Shown: positions 48,605 to 60,738 of the stretch, in pieces
Layout: every line of letters starts with the position of its first letter
How positions within the stretch are numbered: position 1 is the stretch's first letter
From: Alternaria dauci
Taxonomy: Eukaryota > Ascomycota > Dothideomycetes > Pleosporales > Pleosporaceae
Direction of reading: 5' to 3'
Assembly (NCBI RefSeq): GCF_042100115.1
Contig: NC_091272.1
Coordinates: forward strand, 4,464,001 to 4,528,000
DNA length: 64,000 nt
The notes under the pieces: model-generated
Seen by the model: the letters and a program-made list of their open reading frames with translations, nothing else
Told to the model about the DNA's origin: nothing
Databases searched by the model: none
Translations under genes and position numbers: made by a program

Positions 48605-50446
48605 CTAGACCAAGAACCTGAAACCTCGCTCCGCACCAGCTCCTGGGACAGCGTTGATCGCGCCCTCAACGTGTTCTCCCCGTTCAAGTTTCTTGTTCAG
48701 CCTTCCTAGGATGATCCGCATGATGACCGTCATGATGATGGCCAGTGCTGCGGTTGCGCAATCCACACTGAGCGGTACCGTCAAGTCCGGCTGTCCACTC
48801 TTCGGCTGTGGATACATATAACTTGCGTAAATCGAACTAGTATTACTAACCGCGTTGATGAAAGCTAGTGCGGCCGCTCTCTTCGCTGGCGGACGGGGTA
48901 AGGAGTTGGAGATCCAGGCCAAAGCGACAACGTAGCCAGTGTAGACACCAGGAACCATCAACATCATGGCGACATAGCGGGGTGCGGTAGACGTTGTAGC
49001 TGCAGCCAGAATGAAGGCTGTTACACCTACACAGAGTGGGAGAACAATGTGGAGGAATCGTTCGCCCGTGCGGTCGGCATGCCAGGCGTTGAGGTAGGTG
49101 GTGATCACCGCCAGTACATAGGGTGGCGCTGTCAACAGTAGTGTCTGGATGTTCGAGTATCCTAGGGTTTTGACCACGGTTGGGAAGAAGTTGGTAACAC
49201 TCGCTGAAGACACAATTGCGAGAAGAAGAATTGTGAGCACCCAAGTCTTGATATCGATCAATGCGAGCTTCAAGCCATGGAAGAAGGTCTGTGACTCTGC
49301 AGACACCCAGTCATCTTCTCCAACATCTTCCTGAAGTCGGTATACGGCCAGTTGTCGTTCTTCTTCTGTGAGCCAGGACGTAGTTCGAGGGAAGTTGGGC
49401 AGAATCCAAAAGGCTCCTATCGCGATGGCAACGGTAATGATACCCTACAGAGTCAGCACTTGACCTATGTAATCATGCGGCTTGTTATACAAACCTCTAT
49501 TATGAACACCCATCTCCAGGCGCGCAGGCCTTGTGTGCCGTCCATGTTGCTCGTGATCCCCGCAGTGATCAAACCGCCAAACGCTCCTGAGATCAGACTC
49601 CCGGAATATAGCACCGCCGTCCTCAGACCCAGTTCTTTCCTCGTATACCAGGCACTGAGGTAGAACAAGCACCCCGGGAAATATGCGGCTTCGATGAAGC
49701 CGAGGAAGAAACGGCACACCACAAGTCCAGCAAAGTTCTGGCATGCGCCGGTAGCACCAGATATGATACCCCAGCCAATCATACATGTAGGCAAGTATAG
49801 AGCCGGTTTGCCAGTCTTGTTGAGGAATAAATTTGAGGGGATTTGCCTAGATGTAGGCGTACCGAGTCAGTGTATGTCTCGCGTGCAATTTGTAAAGGAA
49901 GGTCTCTTACATAAGGATGTAGCCGACGAAGAGGATGGAAACGGTAGTCTACCAAAATCAGTAAGCTATTTTCTTCATGTGATCCCATCAACACGCACTT
50001 GGTACTGCACACTCGTGAGCTCCAACTCATCTTGAAGACCTGCTAGGCGAACGGCCGCGATGTTGTTTCTGTCGAGATAATCTAGGTTTCATCAGCACTA
50101 TTTTCATATCGCGCCATAAAAGTGACAAGTCGAACACCACTCCTGTAGTCGCCGGAGTAAGGTGTTCGACTTTTCTCTTGTATAACGTGCATGGTCGCAG
50201 CTGTCAAGGCATACTCATGATATACATGATGATAATCATTGGCAACAGCCTCGTATCGATCTTCCTTCTCATCTTCTTTTCCGCCTCACTCCTTTCCTCG
50301 GCGCTCATAGCAGCGACCAACGGCGGCGGAACAAGCTTGCGATGTCCATCCACGGCCTCGATTCCAGCTTCAAGTGTCGTGGGCGCAATCTTATCATCGG
50401 AGATTCGCTCCATCGATGGTTTTTGGTCGCCAGTAACTACTGCCAT
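48605..50446 (-). CDS. MFS transporter, Dal5/allantoate permease-like
   Basis: Five exons (50215-50446, 49999-50081, 49911-49948, 49495-49846, 48605-49444), all in phase, encode 514 residues with about 12 membrane segments. The N-terminus has a cytoplasmic leader ending EAEKKMRRKIDTRLLPM, then YLDRNNIAAVRLAGLQ in the first loop and CRFFLGFIEAAYFPG, all typical of the anion:cation symporter branch that includes allantoate, nicotinate and pantothenate carriers. The central loop carries FPRTTSWLTEEERQLA. Intron 1 is unusually long for this genome (133 nt) and contains a 46-nt hairpin. Substrate unknown. Confidence 0.9.
50127..50172. repeat. 46-nt hairpin inside MFS intron 1
   Basis: AAGTCGAACACC at 50127-50138 is perfectly complementary to GGTGTTCGACTT at 50161-50172. 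Inside it ACTCC pairs with GGAGT with a two-base bulge, giving a 17-bp stem and a 10-nt loop. It occupies the middle of an intron that is about twice the usual length. Confidence 0.8.
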
Positions 50447-51482
50447 GATTGCTGTATCAGCGCGCGCGACGGGCGAGCCAGTAAGCTTGTTGATGTGATG
50501 TACAAGGTGCGAGGCGTCAAGCGCAAGCAAAGTGACGGCGAAGGCGCAACGGATAAGAGACACCAAGCAACAACGCGGGGCCCCAAGCTTCCACTTATAC
50601 CAGTCTTGCCGTACTTCCAAGCCTCTACAAGGGTAGCTCGCGCCATGTACGTCGTCCAACCTCAGAAAACACATCGATGCACACCATCATCGCGCAGCCA
50701 AGGGACGGTTGCCGACAACCGTACATGAATATCGGACCGCAGCAGAGATCGGCATCTCATGACAACGTGACAAGACATGCGATTCGTCGACTGGGGTATC
50801 TGTTGGTCGTGTTAATATGCTGATGCAACAGTGTGTATGCGACACGGGCTGGGTGTGGTTTAGTACCCGTTGGTGTTGGAGGGGAAATGGTTATGCGGGG
50901 TGAAGATGAACCGAAAATCCGGGGTTGCTGAACGGCTTGTGGAACGGCATTTGCAAGCGACAAATCCTTTTGCCTTTCATCAGCATTGGCATCGACGGCA
51001 TCGCGAGTTTCGTCCGAGGTCGCTTGCCTTGGCGCCTTGAGCTGATTGTGTATGGAAGGTCTGAGTGCGTCGGGTCCCCCGAGGTCATTGTCAGTACGCT
51101 TGAGCTCGCTATATGCGATGTCTGGGGCAGGCGGTCGCACGTTTCTTGTGTGTGTTTTTCCAAGCGTAGTATTAGAGCATATAACAGACATAACAGACGA
51201 GAATGGATGGTTCATCAGATACTTGAAATAGTAACGAGGCTCGCAACGCTGTAGCGAAGAGCGGACGGTATACAAGGCGGTCACTGTATACCAAATACCA
51301 AAACAACATTCATAATCCTAACATCGTAGATCCCATTAACCTCGTGCAAATTCTCGGGCAAAAGCTTGCACAGCAAGCACTTCGAACCAACTCCACATCA
51401 ATGCATTGCGCAAAGTAATTCCAACCACGCACACCAAGCCGTCAACATCGCAAGCGCACCGCTCCGTTCCAACACACTACCC
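50447..51482. other. intergenic region
   Basis: About 1 kb: promoter of the MFS gene and 3' flank of the PHD gene. Frames at 50757-51284 are overlapping and have no recognisable content. Confidence 0.4.
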
Positions 51483-53722
51483 TCATCTAAAACCCCTCTT
51501 GTTTTTCAATGGCGAATCTCCGGCTCTCCCTCCTCTTCCTCTCATTACCCTACCCACCCCATCTGTCCCTGTACAGAACACACAAACGAAAACCTTGGGC
51601 AACCACTCCTCCCTCAATCCCACACACCCGAGATGCAACCACTTCGCACAAGCCTCACACTGCACCATCGGCCTCCCCTCATCCTCTACCAGTCCCTCAC
51701 AAACACAACGTGTGCTGTCGTTTGACCGGGTACTACATTCTGTCGATGGTGTGGTGGTGGTGGATGGAGAATGATTGAAGGCGTTTGAGTAAGGATCATA
51801 GTTGTGGTTATGCGATAGATTGGATATGTCGGCCGAGGCCTGCGCCCAGCGTTGGTTGTGAGCGAGAAGTGTGTTCTGAGATGCGCGCTCTGAACTCATC
51901 AGCAACAGGAGCGTAGAATCAGCGCGTGGCTATCCTACCAATGCGTTGTTGGCGGGCACCCACGACCTTTTTCAAGGCACCTAGGGCATCGCCAGGGGAG
52001 TCAGGCATGTGCTGGTCCTCTAGGGGGGTGGACGACATGGGGCGGTCCATTGCGCTGAACCGCCGCGTAGTATTGTCGGCGGCGGACCTTCGCGTGGGTC
52101 GAAGGGTCTCAAATGAAGTCTTGGACAAAGCGTCAGGTAGTAGTCTCGAGGCAGAGGCGGATCGTGCCATTTTGAAAGAAGCAGATCTCTCTAGTCCGCC
52201 ACTGTCTGCTCGAGCATGTTTCACAGCTCGGCGTTCAGGTTGTGGCATAGTAAAGGAAGAATTTCGACTGATGATCGGAGCCGGCTCGTCGTCTTCAGAC
52301 TCACTGTCCTCCTCTCCATACAGTCCAGGATATTGGCGTCTAAGATCTTGCTCAGATGTCTGCCGCCTGTTTCTAGGAGTCTCCTCACCATCCCCAGCAC
52401 TTATGGTCTCCGTCCGAGCTCGACCTGTCTCGTCAATGATGAGTCTTGTCCGAGGTCTTCGAAGCCCCGGTATCAAATTGAGTGCCCCACCGCCTTGACG
52501 CTTCAGCGGTGATGAACGCCGGGGTATCGTGGAGGCATTAGCTGGAACGGACGTCCGAGGGTCCATCAAAAGTGTTTTGGTTGTCCTTAGCCCACCATCT
52601 GTATTGCTTCGTAGCAGTACAGGTTTGGCGTTTTCTGCCGAACCGGATGAAGAAGCAGTGTTGCTGCGCGAATGCTGGCTCCTTGCCTTTTTTGCCATTT
52701 CCCTCTCGTTTTGCGCGTCGCGCAGTTGTGTCTCATATGGTTGCCGTGGCATGTCCAGAATGGGATGGTCTGGCATGTCTCCAAAAGAACAAGTCATGTC
52801 AGGATTGGAGAAGCTGAGCAGCATATTGGGGTCAACACCAACAGAAGTATACACAAACGAGTCAGGTCTTGAGCTCTGTCTCTGTGACGGGGTGTTTGCA
52901 AACGACGCCGGCATGGGAGACGCTTGGAAGCTTTGGAATGCTGGTGTTTGCATCATGTTGGCTTGATTCATCGCCTGCCAGTTCATGTCGTGCTGTGGCC
53001 TATGCGGGGTAGGACCAAAAGGATCAACGCCTAGCGGTATATCTAGATCCATTTGCATGCCATCGTTAGCCGGGTCCCAGAACAGCTTCGACTGAGGCAT
53101 AGGCGGTGCAGACATTGGCCCCTGGCTGGGAAACTGCATCATGTATGGAGTGTACTGCAAGTCGGCAAAGCCATAGGGAGTCTGGCTGAAAAGTCCCCCT
53201 GATGATGCCGGCAATTGGTTAGGCGTTCTATGCACCACCGTAGCTGGTGTGGCTACCTCGGTTCCACCGCTCTGTTGCACGCTCCTCCTAGACGAAGCGT
53301 CCCTCGTTGGAGGCGGCGTTTGCATGTGCGAAAAGTCCATACTGACAGGACGTGACCCAAACTGTCCTTGTGAACCAACCTTCCTCAACCGATTAGGGTC
53401 GGGCGAGGACGACAGTCTTCGGGAAGCGTCGACCGGCGGAAGAGGTAGATTCTGAGGAGCGAAGTGGTTGACATGGAACTCTGGGTCTTCGGGTGTGCGA
53501 ATGGGCTGGCTGTACGAGCTCGACGGCTGACCTAGAGGCGTCGATAGTGTGAAGGAGGGCGTTTGCACAGGGGTGTGCTGGCCATTGGGTAGTGGCGTGG
53601 CCCAGGCGTCGAGGAAGTGCGAGTGAGGAAACGTCTCAGTCTTGGGTGTTTTGAGACTGCCGTCAGGAAACGTCAGCGATTTGGGTGTGGAGGATGGACT
53701 TGGTAGATGCCAGTCCGTCGAT
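51483..53722 (-). CDS. PHD-finger protein (first exon unresolved)
   Basis: Two exons are clear, 51939-53722 and 51483-51889, giving about 730 residues. The long N-terminal part is disordered, rich in Ser, Pro, Gln and Thr with many TP/SP sites. A C-terminal PHD zinc finger has the C4HC3 pattern: CVC, C-E-A-C, H-L-G-C and C-V-F-C. This suggests a chromatin reader binding histone H3 tails in the nucleus. The open frame at the 5' end has no suitable ATG and is bounded by a good acceptor (CTAG, 53723-53726), so a short first exon lies further upstream, which I could not place. Gene family beyond PHD not recognised. Confidence 0.75.
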
Positions 53723-56056
53723 CTAGCACGCGACCCACGTTAGCCTGGGGCACTTGCAGCTGCGAACCGAGACATGAGGAAAACCAAAAGTGCAATCTGT
53801 GGACGGAGTGGAAGGGAGTCTAAAGAAAAGTATCTTTGGCACAGGATGGCAAGGATGGTAAGGGATGATGCAACAAGCTTCAGATGGCAACCGTGCGGTG
53901 CTGCCTGCCCTCTGCCTACCCTAGACCTCCATTGGACATAGTCTGTCTGGTAGTCGTGTCTGGTCCGACATGGCCCGGCAGAGAAGCCACTGACGATGGG
54001 AATTGTCCCTGATGAAGCTCGTTGCATGAGTCCGGTACACTATGCATGTTCCGAACATGGGAACGCGGAAGAGAGTCGTACCCATAGATGTGCTGATCCA
54101 AACTCATAGCAAGCCCAATGACACAATGTCCTGACACAATGTCCTGCCCTACCAACCATGCAGCGTGTGATATAAGACGTCGTCGACGGGTTCGCGGGAG
54201 GCGTTCGGCGGGGGTTGGGTCGAAAGACAAAGGCGCCCTGGCTGGGACGTCTTTGGACTTCTTTGTCGACGGGCGGCCGAGCGCAAATGCTGCCCGATAG
54301 ACGATGCAGCTGTGATACCTGTCGGGTAGTACAAACCAGTAGCAGCAGCAGTAGCAGTAGCAGGGGCTATGGCAGCGTGGTGGGACGTTGAAGATGCAGG
54401 TACCGAACGAGGGGGCGTAACCACGGCGCAGTCGTGAAGAGGGACCTGCAAGGCTTCGCTCTGCTCAAACTGCAACGCGTTGCAGCGAGCAAGGACGGTG
54501 AAAGGTTTCTTCACGTACTAGGCAGAGCAGTGGGGCCGGAGAAACTGAAGCTGCAGTTGCAAAGGTTGTAGTTCGGCAAAGATGAATAATTGATAGTACC
54601 GATCGTGACCCGCAGCACGAGCAACACGCAGTCACGGCACGAGCAGCAGCGTGTGCTTGGCCAGACTCTGCTGAGCGTTAGGCAGCGTGCGTCTAGCTCA
54701 GGTACCGAGCCCGCGTGGGCCGTGAAGGGCGATATAGCGAGGCTGTCATAATTGGGTGGTAAGGGCAGGGAGGAAGCATGCGAGAGAGGCTCTTTGTCGT
54801 CGCCGCAGCCAGCCAGGCCAGCCAGCCAGGCGAAGCTTCACCCACCCAATGCGCCGAGCAGCGAATACGGTGATAGGCTCCGCTAGGAGTACATAACGAT
54901 GAGCTAAGTCGCGAACGGACACGGAACGAACTGCACCATGGCTTGGGGGGATGCTGCGTGCCGTAAGGATGAGATGGGTAGAAATGACAGGCCCGCGCTG
55001 AGGTCTTGCCTAGAAACCCACGCTAAACCGACTTTCCTGTCCCCGTCGACCCAGTCAAAAGTCGACCGCTCGTCCAACCACGCGACAAATCCTCTTGCAA
55101 CCTGCTCGACGAGCTCGACAAGCGTACAAGTCCCCCTACGATGTTCCAAGCATCCCACCATGCACTCCTTCGTCCTTGTCCACGAATCGGGCATCACCCT
55201 CCGCAAATAAGCAACAAAGGCCAAACTCGCTCGCCAGTGCCAGCTGGCAACCGACGCCGAATGATTAATCTAGCCGTCATCATGCAAATCCCATGAACCT
55301 GGAAAAGTAGCCCGCTCCCGGCGAATCATGGCCCGGAACATGGCTAGACTGGCTTTGATTTAACCTGCGGAGAGAAAAAAAAAGGCCCATAGATAGCAGC
55401 ACCACTTTCCGGATTTAAGATAGTAAACCCCTCCTGCCTCGCTACATCTGAGCTGGAATCTCGATAGCCGTTCACCCCTAGCGCACTGCCGCCCCTCCGC
55501 CATGCAAGGTACCGTTCGCCGTCCACCTTCACTCAGCGCTCCGTCTGCCTTGATCCTGAGTCGGTAATTGGTAACACTGCACCCTTACTACCCCCGAGCT
55601 AGCGGAAAGCGCCCCAGGAAAAATCGTCTTACCACCTGCTGCGTAGAGTAAGCGCAGCGCCATGAACAATGTGGAAGTGGCTTTGCGCTATCTACCGGTG
55701 ATCGAGCATGTAAGTTTATTGGGTGGGATCCTGAGTGGGATTGTTGAGCAGTTTGGCCGTCTCAGGAACTGCTCGCGACGCCTCTTGTGTTCTAGGGCCC
55801 AGCGTAGCCGAGATGAGCGACGCTGGGCTACGTCATAGATGGAGGTAGTGGTGTCAAGGTGTTTTGCATCTGATCCTCGGACTTTCATAAAGTCGCTTCC
55901 TATATTCCGTGGCCGCTATACTACTATAATGAATCCCTGGCAGTGTATCGTGCCGAACGCCTGGGAAATGAGGAAAGGGAAAAATGATGCAAGACATATA
56001 TCCCACAAGCATTATATACATGGAAAAGGAAAGTAACCAATTATCCACTTCGACAA
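53723..56056. other. long non-coding stretch upstream of the PHD gene
   Basis: About 2.3 kb. It should include the first exon and leader of the PHD gene. It contains a GCA/GTA microsatellite near 54337-54363 and CAGCCAGC-type repeats near 54807-54831. Frames at 54149-54514 and 54904-55224 lack supporting motifs. Long leaders with simple repeats are common for fungal regulatory genes. Confidence 0.45.
54337..54363. repeat. GTA/GCA trinucleotide microsatellite
   Basis: A short run of AGTAGCAGCAGCAGTAGCAG type, in the presumed leader of the PHD-finger gene. Confidence 0.6.
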
Positions 56057-57178
56057 CTACGTGAACCGTTGATAAGAAAGGTCCGACACAACACTTGTCC
56101 CATTCCTGCCCTGTGTCGGTCCTGACAAGTCAGAAACAGAATCATCATCCGGATCACCAAATGGATCGCCTTCAATGAGCCTTGTTTGCGAATCGCCTAT
56201 CCTTAAACTGCTTTGCCTCGAGTTCGTTGTGAAGCTAGGCGGCGCAGCACTAGGCGGTCGATACGGTGGCGGCGGCGGCTCGGTAAGACTACTATTATCT
56301 GAGAACGGGTTGACCATGGGCGTGTGAGTATTCGAGGTTATGGAAACCATATCTGATGTATCGATGCCAGTCAAGTAAGCACCGTTTGAAGAGTCCGAGC
56401 CGATAGGCCCAAGGATTATGGGCTGGAATGCGCTGGATGTTGACGTTGGGGGTAGCAGGTGGTTGGATGGACTACGTGATACAGAAACGGCTGGCGGTGG
56501 TGGTGAGCCTGGTGGTGGTGCCATGTAAGGTTGCACATCTGGTTGTGGTTGCATCTTCATTTCTTGAGCGACGTCCTGCGCTGCTATTGCTTCTACTTTC
56601 CGTCTCTTGCGCTTCCGCATACAGACTAGGACTACCCCACCTATGATTGCGAGGACGACAATTGGAATTACTGCGGCAGCGGCGTATATTGGTGCGTTGT
56701 TGACATGTTTCTGGGAGAGATTCCAGTTTGAGGGCCTTTCTCCATATGGATTGGTCAATGATTGCGACGCTTTGGGGTTCAATGTTGATGTCGAGGTCGA
56801 TGTCGTCCACAGTGACGAACTGCCCATGTGGTCGGCATATGGTGTCGTTGCTGACGTATGGGTCTGCCAGCTTTCTGTGGTTGAGCTGGGCTGTTGGTAA
56901 GGCGGCCATGGACGATCGGACGGATATCCCTCGGGCCGTATACTGGGCATGGGAGGTCTCCCTGAGGGGGGCATGATGCCAGTGAAGCCAGATTCAAACG
57001 CACTGTTTGTTGGTGTGGTCGACCCCGTCACACTGTACGGTTCTGGTTCGATAACGATACTCAGCACGATTTCCGGAAGAGCAGTGGTAGAAGGCTCGAC
57101 GTCTTCAATTTCAGTGACCCAAGGTGGCGTCTCGATCTCGTCTTCATCCGTGTCCCACTCGTCTTCTGGGGGAGCCAT
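56057..57178 (-). CDS. single-pass membrane protein with proline-rich cytoplasmic tail
   Basis: Single exon. I start at 57178 (MAPPEDEWD), giving 373 residues; an upstream in-frame ATG at 57295 adds a segment that looks like leader. The N-terminal half is Ser/Thr/Pro-rich, as in glycosylated extracellular stalks. One membrane helix follows (YAAAAVIPIVVLAIIGGVVLVC), then a strongly basic stop-transfer CMRKRKRRK. The cytoplasmic tail contains PPPPAVSVS and EPPPPPYRPPS, with a PPPY motif able to bind WW domains. There is no cleavable signal peptide, so the topology is inferred. It resembles Mid2/WSC-type sensors only in layout. Confidence 0.7.
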   Translation of the reverse strand: MAPPEDEWDTDEDEIETPPWVTEIEDVEPSTTALPEIVLSIVIEPEPYSVTGSTTPTNSAFESGFTGIMPPSGRPPMPSIRPEGYPSDRPWPPYQQPSSTTESWQTHTSATTPYADHMGSSSLWTTSTSTSTLNPKASQSLTNPYGERPSNWNLSQKHVNNAPIYAAAAVIPIVVLAIIGGVVLVCMRKRKRRKVEAIAAQDVAQEMKMQPQPDVQPYMAPPPGSPPPPAVSVSRSPSNHLLPPTSTSSAFQPIILGPIGSDSSNGAYLTGIDTSDMVSITSNTHTPMVNPFSDNSSLTEPPPPPYRPPSAAPPSFTTNSRQSSLRIGDSQTRLIEGDPFGDPDDDSVSDLSGPTQGRNGTSVVSDLSYQRFT

Positions 57179-58564
57179 TGCGGCTTGGACAATGCGCTGA
57201 CGAGAGCAGCTCCTAGCTACGTATGGACAGGCCGCAGTGGTGTGATGGGCTTGAAACCAGTAAGGAGACGGCAATCTGGCGGAGACGCCTGACACTTGAT
57301 ATGACCGATGCAGGAGCTGAACTGTGGTGGTGATGCTCCACTTGCTCAGCCAGTAGCAGGAGATGCGGGGCCGAGACGGGATTTAGGCGTGGCCTTGGTA
57401 CTCCAATCGATGACGCGAGAAAGCACACTATGTATCCTTGGACAACAAACGTTTCTTTTGCTCGAAAGGTTTCTGAGAAGGGACGGGGTGGCACGCAGTT
57501 GACGACTTCAAAGGCGATGGGGAGAATGCAAAGGGACACGAAGTGGGAGGGTAGTCCTTTGAGCTGGTCGCGGGCTGGGGTGGCGCAGACATGCTACTCG
57601 TTGTCTGGCAACATGTGTCCTGCAGGCTGTCAAGCCAACAGAATCCAAGTCCGAAGTGCGGGCTGGGAAGAATCGGCGCGGTTGGTTACATGCTGGGATG
57701 GCAGTGGAGAGACGGAGCTCAGCCTCGACGCCTATAAGACAAACAAACCCCACCTGCTCGGGATGAGAGTATTTTTAGGCTTGGCTAGTCGCCCTAGCCG
57801 TCGATCTAACAAAGCTTAGTATGGGGAAACCGTGTCTACACGCTGAACTCACTCTTGCAGCGTTTGTTTGTTGTTGCGTGGAGTGCTCGTGTCGTGACCT
57901 GGTGACTTTGGTGTTGTCTAGAATGAACGTCTGTCAATAAACAAAGCATATTCGCAAATGACAGCCGGCCCATCCGACTTGCTGGATATGTAGATCTCTT
58001 GCGAAAGTCTTTGTAGTGGGGAGTGATTGGGCCGGGGAGTAGGCCCGGATCAAGACGGCTGACTGTGACAGGCTACAGCTGCAGTTGCTCGCCTTGGATG
58101 TTGCAAGTGTAGACCGTTTGGGAATGGTATCATGACAAAAAAACCACCTCAGCTGCAGCTAACAAAGGTAAAACATGAAACGGAGACATGCATTGCAGCT
58201 GCAGCGCGGGAGATTCTCCGAGTGCGGGTGTACAGTATGTGTCTTGCACGTACTGCAAGAAAGGTATGGCGGCCGCTGGCTGGCGGCCTTGAACCTTTCT
58301 ACAACTCAACATGGAATGCACAAATGTCAAACCTCACATCTCTGGTTGAGCATTCACAGCATCCAAGATACTGCCTCGAACAATCAACATGAGCTCTTCT
58401 CCAGGATGTCAGCCAGACGCATTGGCCCGCCCGAAGTGCCGACTGGACCTGACATGTGCTATAGGCGCGCTTGGCTGATGATCTCATCGGCCCGCACGCG
58501 TTGGCTCGGCTGTCTGCTGGCACATTCACGACGCTTGATCCCAGACTCTACCGCTAACACGGAC
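57179..58564. other. divergent intergenic region
   Basis: About 1.4 kb between two divergent genes. Overlapping frames here (57213-57819, 58130-58530) have no recognised content. Confidence 0.4.
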
Positions 58565-59853
58565 ATGGACAAATTCAAGGGCATCGCCAAAGGAGGCTGG
58601 CATCCCGAAAAGAGTCGCACTAACAGCGGGAGCAGTGGCGGTGGACAGAGCGACTCGAAGCTCGGGCAAGTTGTATGTCAGCATGTTGTTGCTTGCATCG
58701 ACTGTCGATTAACCGGGGACAGAAAGGATGGGTTAGCAAGGCCCAGGGTAAAGACGTCCATGCAGAGGCGGCCCGCGAACACCAGTCAACGCCACTATCG
58801 TCGCTGAAGGACCCCTCGCAATTTGCTCCGCCGCCCAAGAGACTCGACTACAGCGGTGGTTCGGCAGCGTCTGCTTCGACCGGGCCGCCGCCTGTGCCTG
58901 CTGGATCGGCACGACAAAGACTGCTGGAGAAGGAAGAAGCACGGAGGAGAGCAGAGGAGGAAGCGAATAGGCCGCCGCCAGGGCCCTACAGACCGGACAC
59001 GACGGGGTTGAGCACAGCACATCTGCCCAAGCCTCCTGCTTTCCGGCCAGGCGCTGCTTCGCCAACGACGACCGGCGCTGCTGCAAAACCCAAGCCCAGC
59101 CTCCCTCCCCGTCCGCCCCTACCACCGCGTCAAAACTCGAATCCCGATGAATTCGCGCCGGCTCCTCCACCGACGTACAATGAGGCAACACAGCAAGCGA
59201 AGCCTGAGCAGGGAATACTGAACCAAGGCGCTCTGGGTCGTCTGGGGCAGGCAGGTGTGTCTGTCCCAGGCTTCGGCATCGGTCGGACGGCTTCTCCTCC
59301 AGTACCACCTCGCGCGAACCCATCTCCGCCTGTTCCTCCTCGACGAGCCCCAAGCTCAGACACTGCTCCCCAAGCTCCGGCTGCGGCTGCGGCTGCGGCT
59401 GGGCATGGCTCACAGATGAACGAGTTGCAGAACAGATTCGCACGATTGACCGGGCCAAAGTCACCAGCACCGCCGCCGCCGCCGCCAACCACGGGCACAT
59501 CATGGGCAGACAAGCAGGCAGCGCTTCGCACGGCCGGCAACCTGCGCGACGACCCTTCGAAGGTATCGGCTTCAGACTTGAAAGGAGCGGCCTCGACTGC
59601 CAACAATTTCCAGCAGCGGCACGGAGACCAGGTCGCGTCTGGGTGGAAGTCGGCCAACTCACTGAACCAAAAGTACGGCATTACTGGGAGGATGAACGGC
59701 TTGGCGTCGTCAAGCGCGTCGCCAGGCCCATCGCAGACGGGCGGCCTCGGGAAGAAAGCACCACCTCCTCCTCCACCACCAAAGAGGAAGGACCTGAGCG
59801 GAGGTTTGGCTGAGCCGCCGCCGGTTCCTCTGAGCAGCAAGCCCAAGTTTTGA
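58565..59853 (+). CDS. proline-rich protein, possible actin/endocytosis adaptor
   Basis: Two exons (58565-58672 and 58723-59853) give 412 residues. The N-terminal MDKFKGIAKGGWHPE followed, after splicing, by KGWVSK is a short conserved-looking block. The rest is low complexity with many SH3-type ligands (PPPVPAGS, PPRPPLPPRQ, SPPVPPR, APPPPPPP). A Glu/Arg coiled-coil segment (RQRLLEKEEARRRAEEE) lies near residue 95. A more ordered segment from MNELQNRFARLTG to NQKYGITGRMNG may be a small domain. This composition is typical of adaptor proteins of the cortical actin network, but that is inference. Confidence 0.7.
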
Positions 59854-60738
59854 GTAGTCCTGTGCACTGTAGTGTTTGTTTAATCCAAAGACATGATGCG
59901 CGGCTGTTGGCAGCAACAAACAAGGTCGTCGTCCATCTCGCCTGCTAAACCTGTTCCCCAGATGTGGCTGCTCGGGCACCCACGTCACCTTTCCGTAAGC
60001 GGGACGGACCCCCAACAGGTTCACATCATCCCTGCAAAATTTTGCATCCATGCTGTGGACTCCCTCGCCAACACTGCGCAAAGACGGGTCTCTTGTAGAA
60101 ATGACGGGACGTGTCTGCTGCGATACTCGATGGCGTTAGACTTGCGAGAATGTGTATTCTTTAGATGATATCCACGACGACGTTGCTGTCCAGTGGGAGT
60201 TTTGGCAATTCGCCTCGGCAGCTGGTGGCGATGCCATTCGTCCAAAAAGTCCACCGGGTTGCATCACAACGCTAGTAATCCTCATCAGAACCAACAAGGT
60301 CTGTCTAGAGCCTTTGCCTACTGCTTCTAGCTCCTTGTCCGACGCGCCTTTGCTGGATACGTCCTCGCTCCGAGCATATCGGTGCACTTGTGCTGCAAAT
60401 ATAACTTGTCCGCCTTGCCCTGGGTTCGTGCGCCGACAAATTTGTGTAGTCAGACTGTACATCGCGTGCCTGGCCAGCGACGACAACAACACACCTGTCC
60501 CAGATTTGCGCCGACGACAGGGACGCCCAGAAATCCGAGGGCCGAGTTTTTGTCATCGAGTACGGCACAACGGCTGGGCATTGACCTTCCCCAAGCACAG
60601 GAAAAACCCCCAGCGGCCCCCGGACCCTTTCACGCCGCCGCCGCACCTCGATTGCGCCTGCCTCGCAAACTGCACCCTCCCCCTCGACACAGTGCTGCCA
60701 ACCACAGTGCTTCTTCGCAACCACCTTCACAACCCGTC
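59854..60738. other. intergenic region
   Basis: About 890 bp, containing the promoter and leader of the elongase. The open stretch at 60382-60738 continues the elongase frame upstream but looks like leader (Pro/His-rich, no motif). Confidence 0.45.

Noticed and set aside
58733..59867. Long minus-strand frames opposite the proline-rich gene
   Set aside because: Shadows produced by GC-rich proline codons on the other strand.
60382..60738. N-terminal extension of the elongase frame
   Set aside because: No family similarity and Pro/His-rich; the ATG at 60739 gives the expected start.
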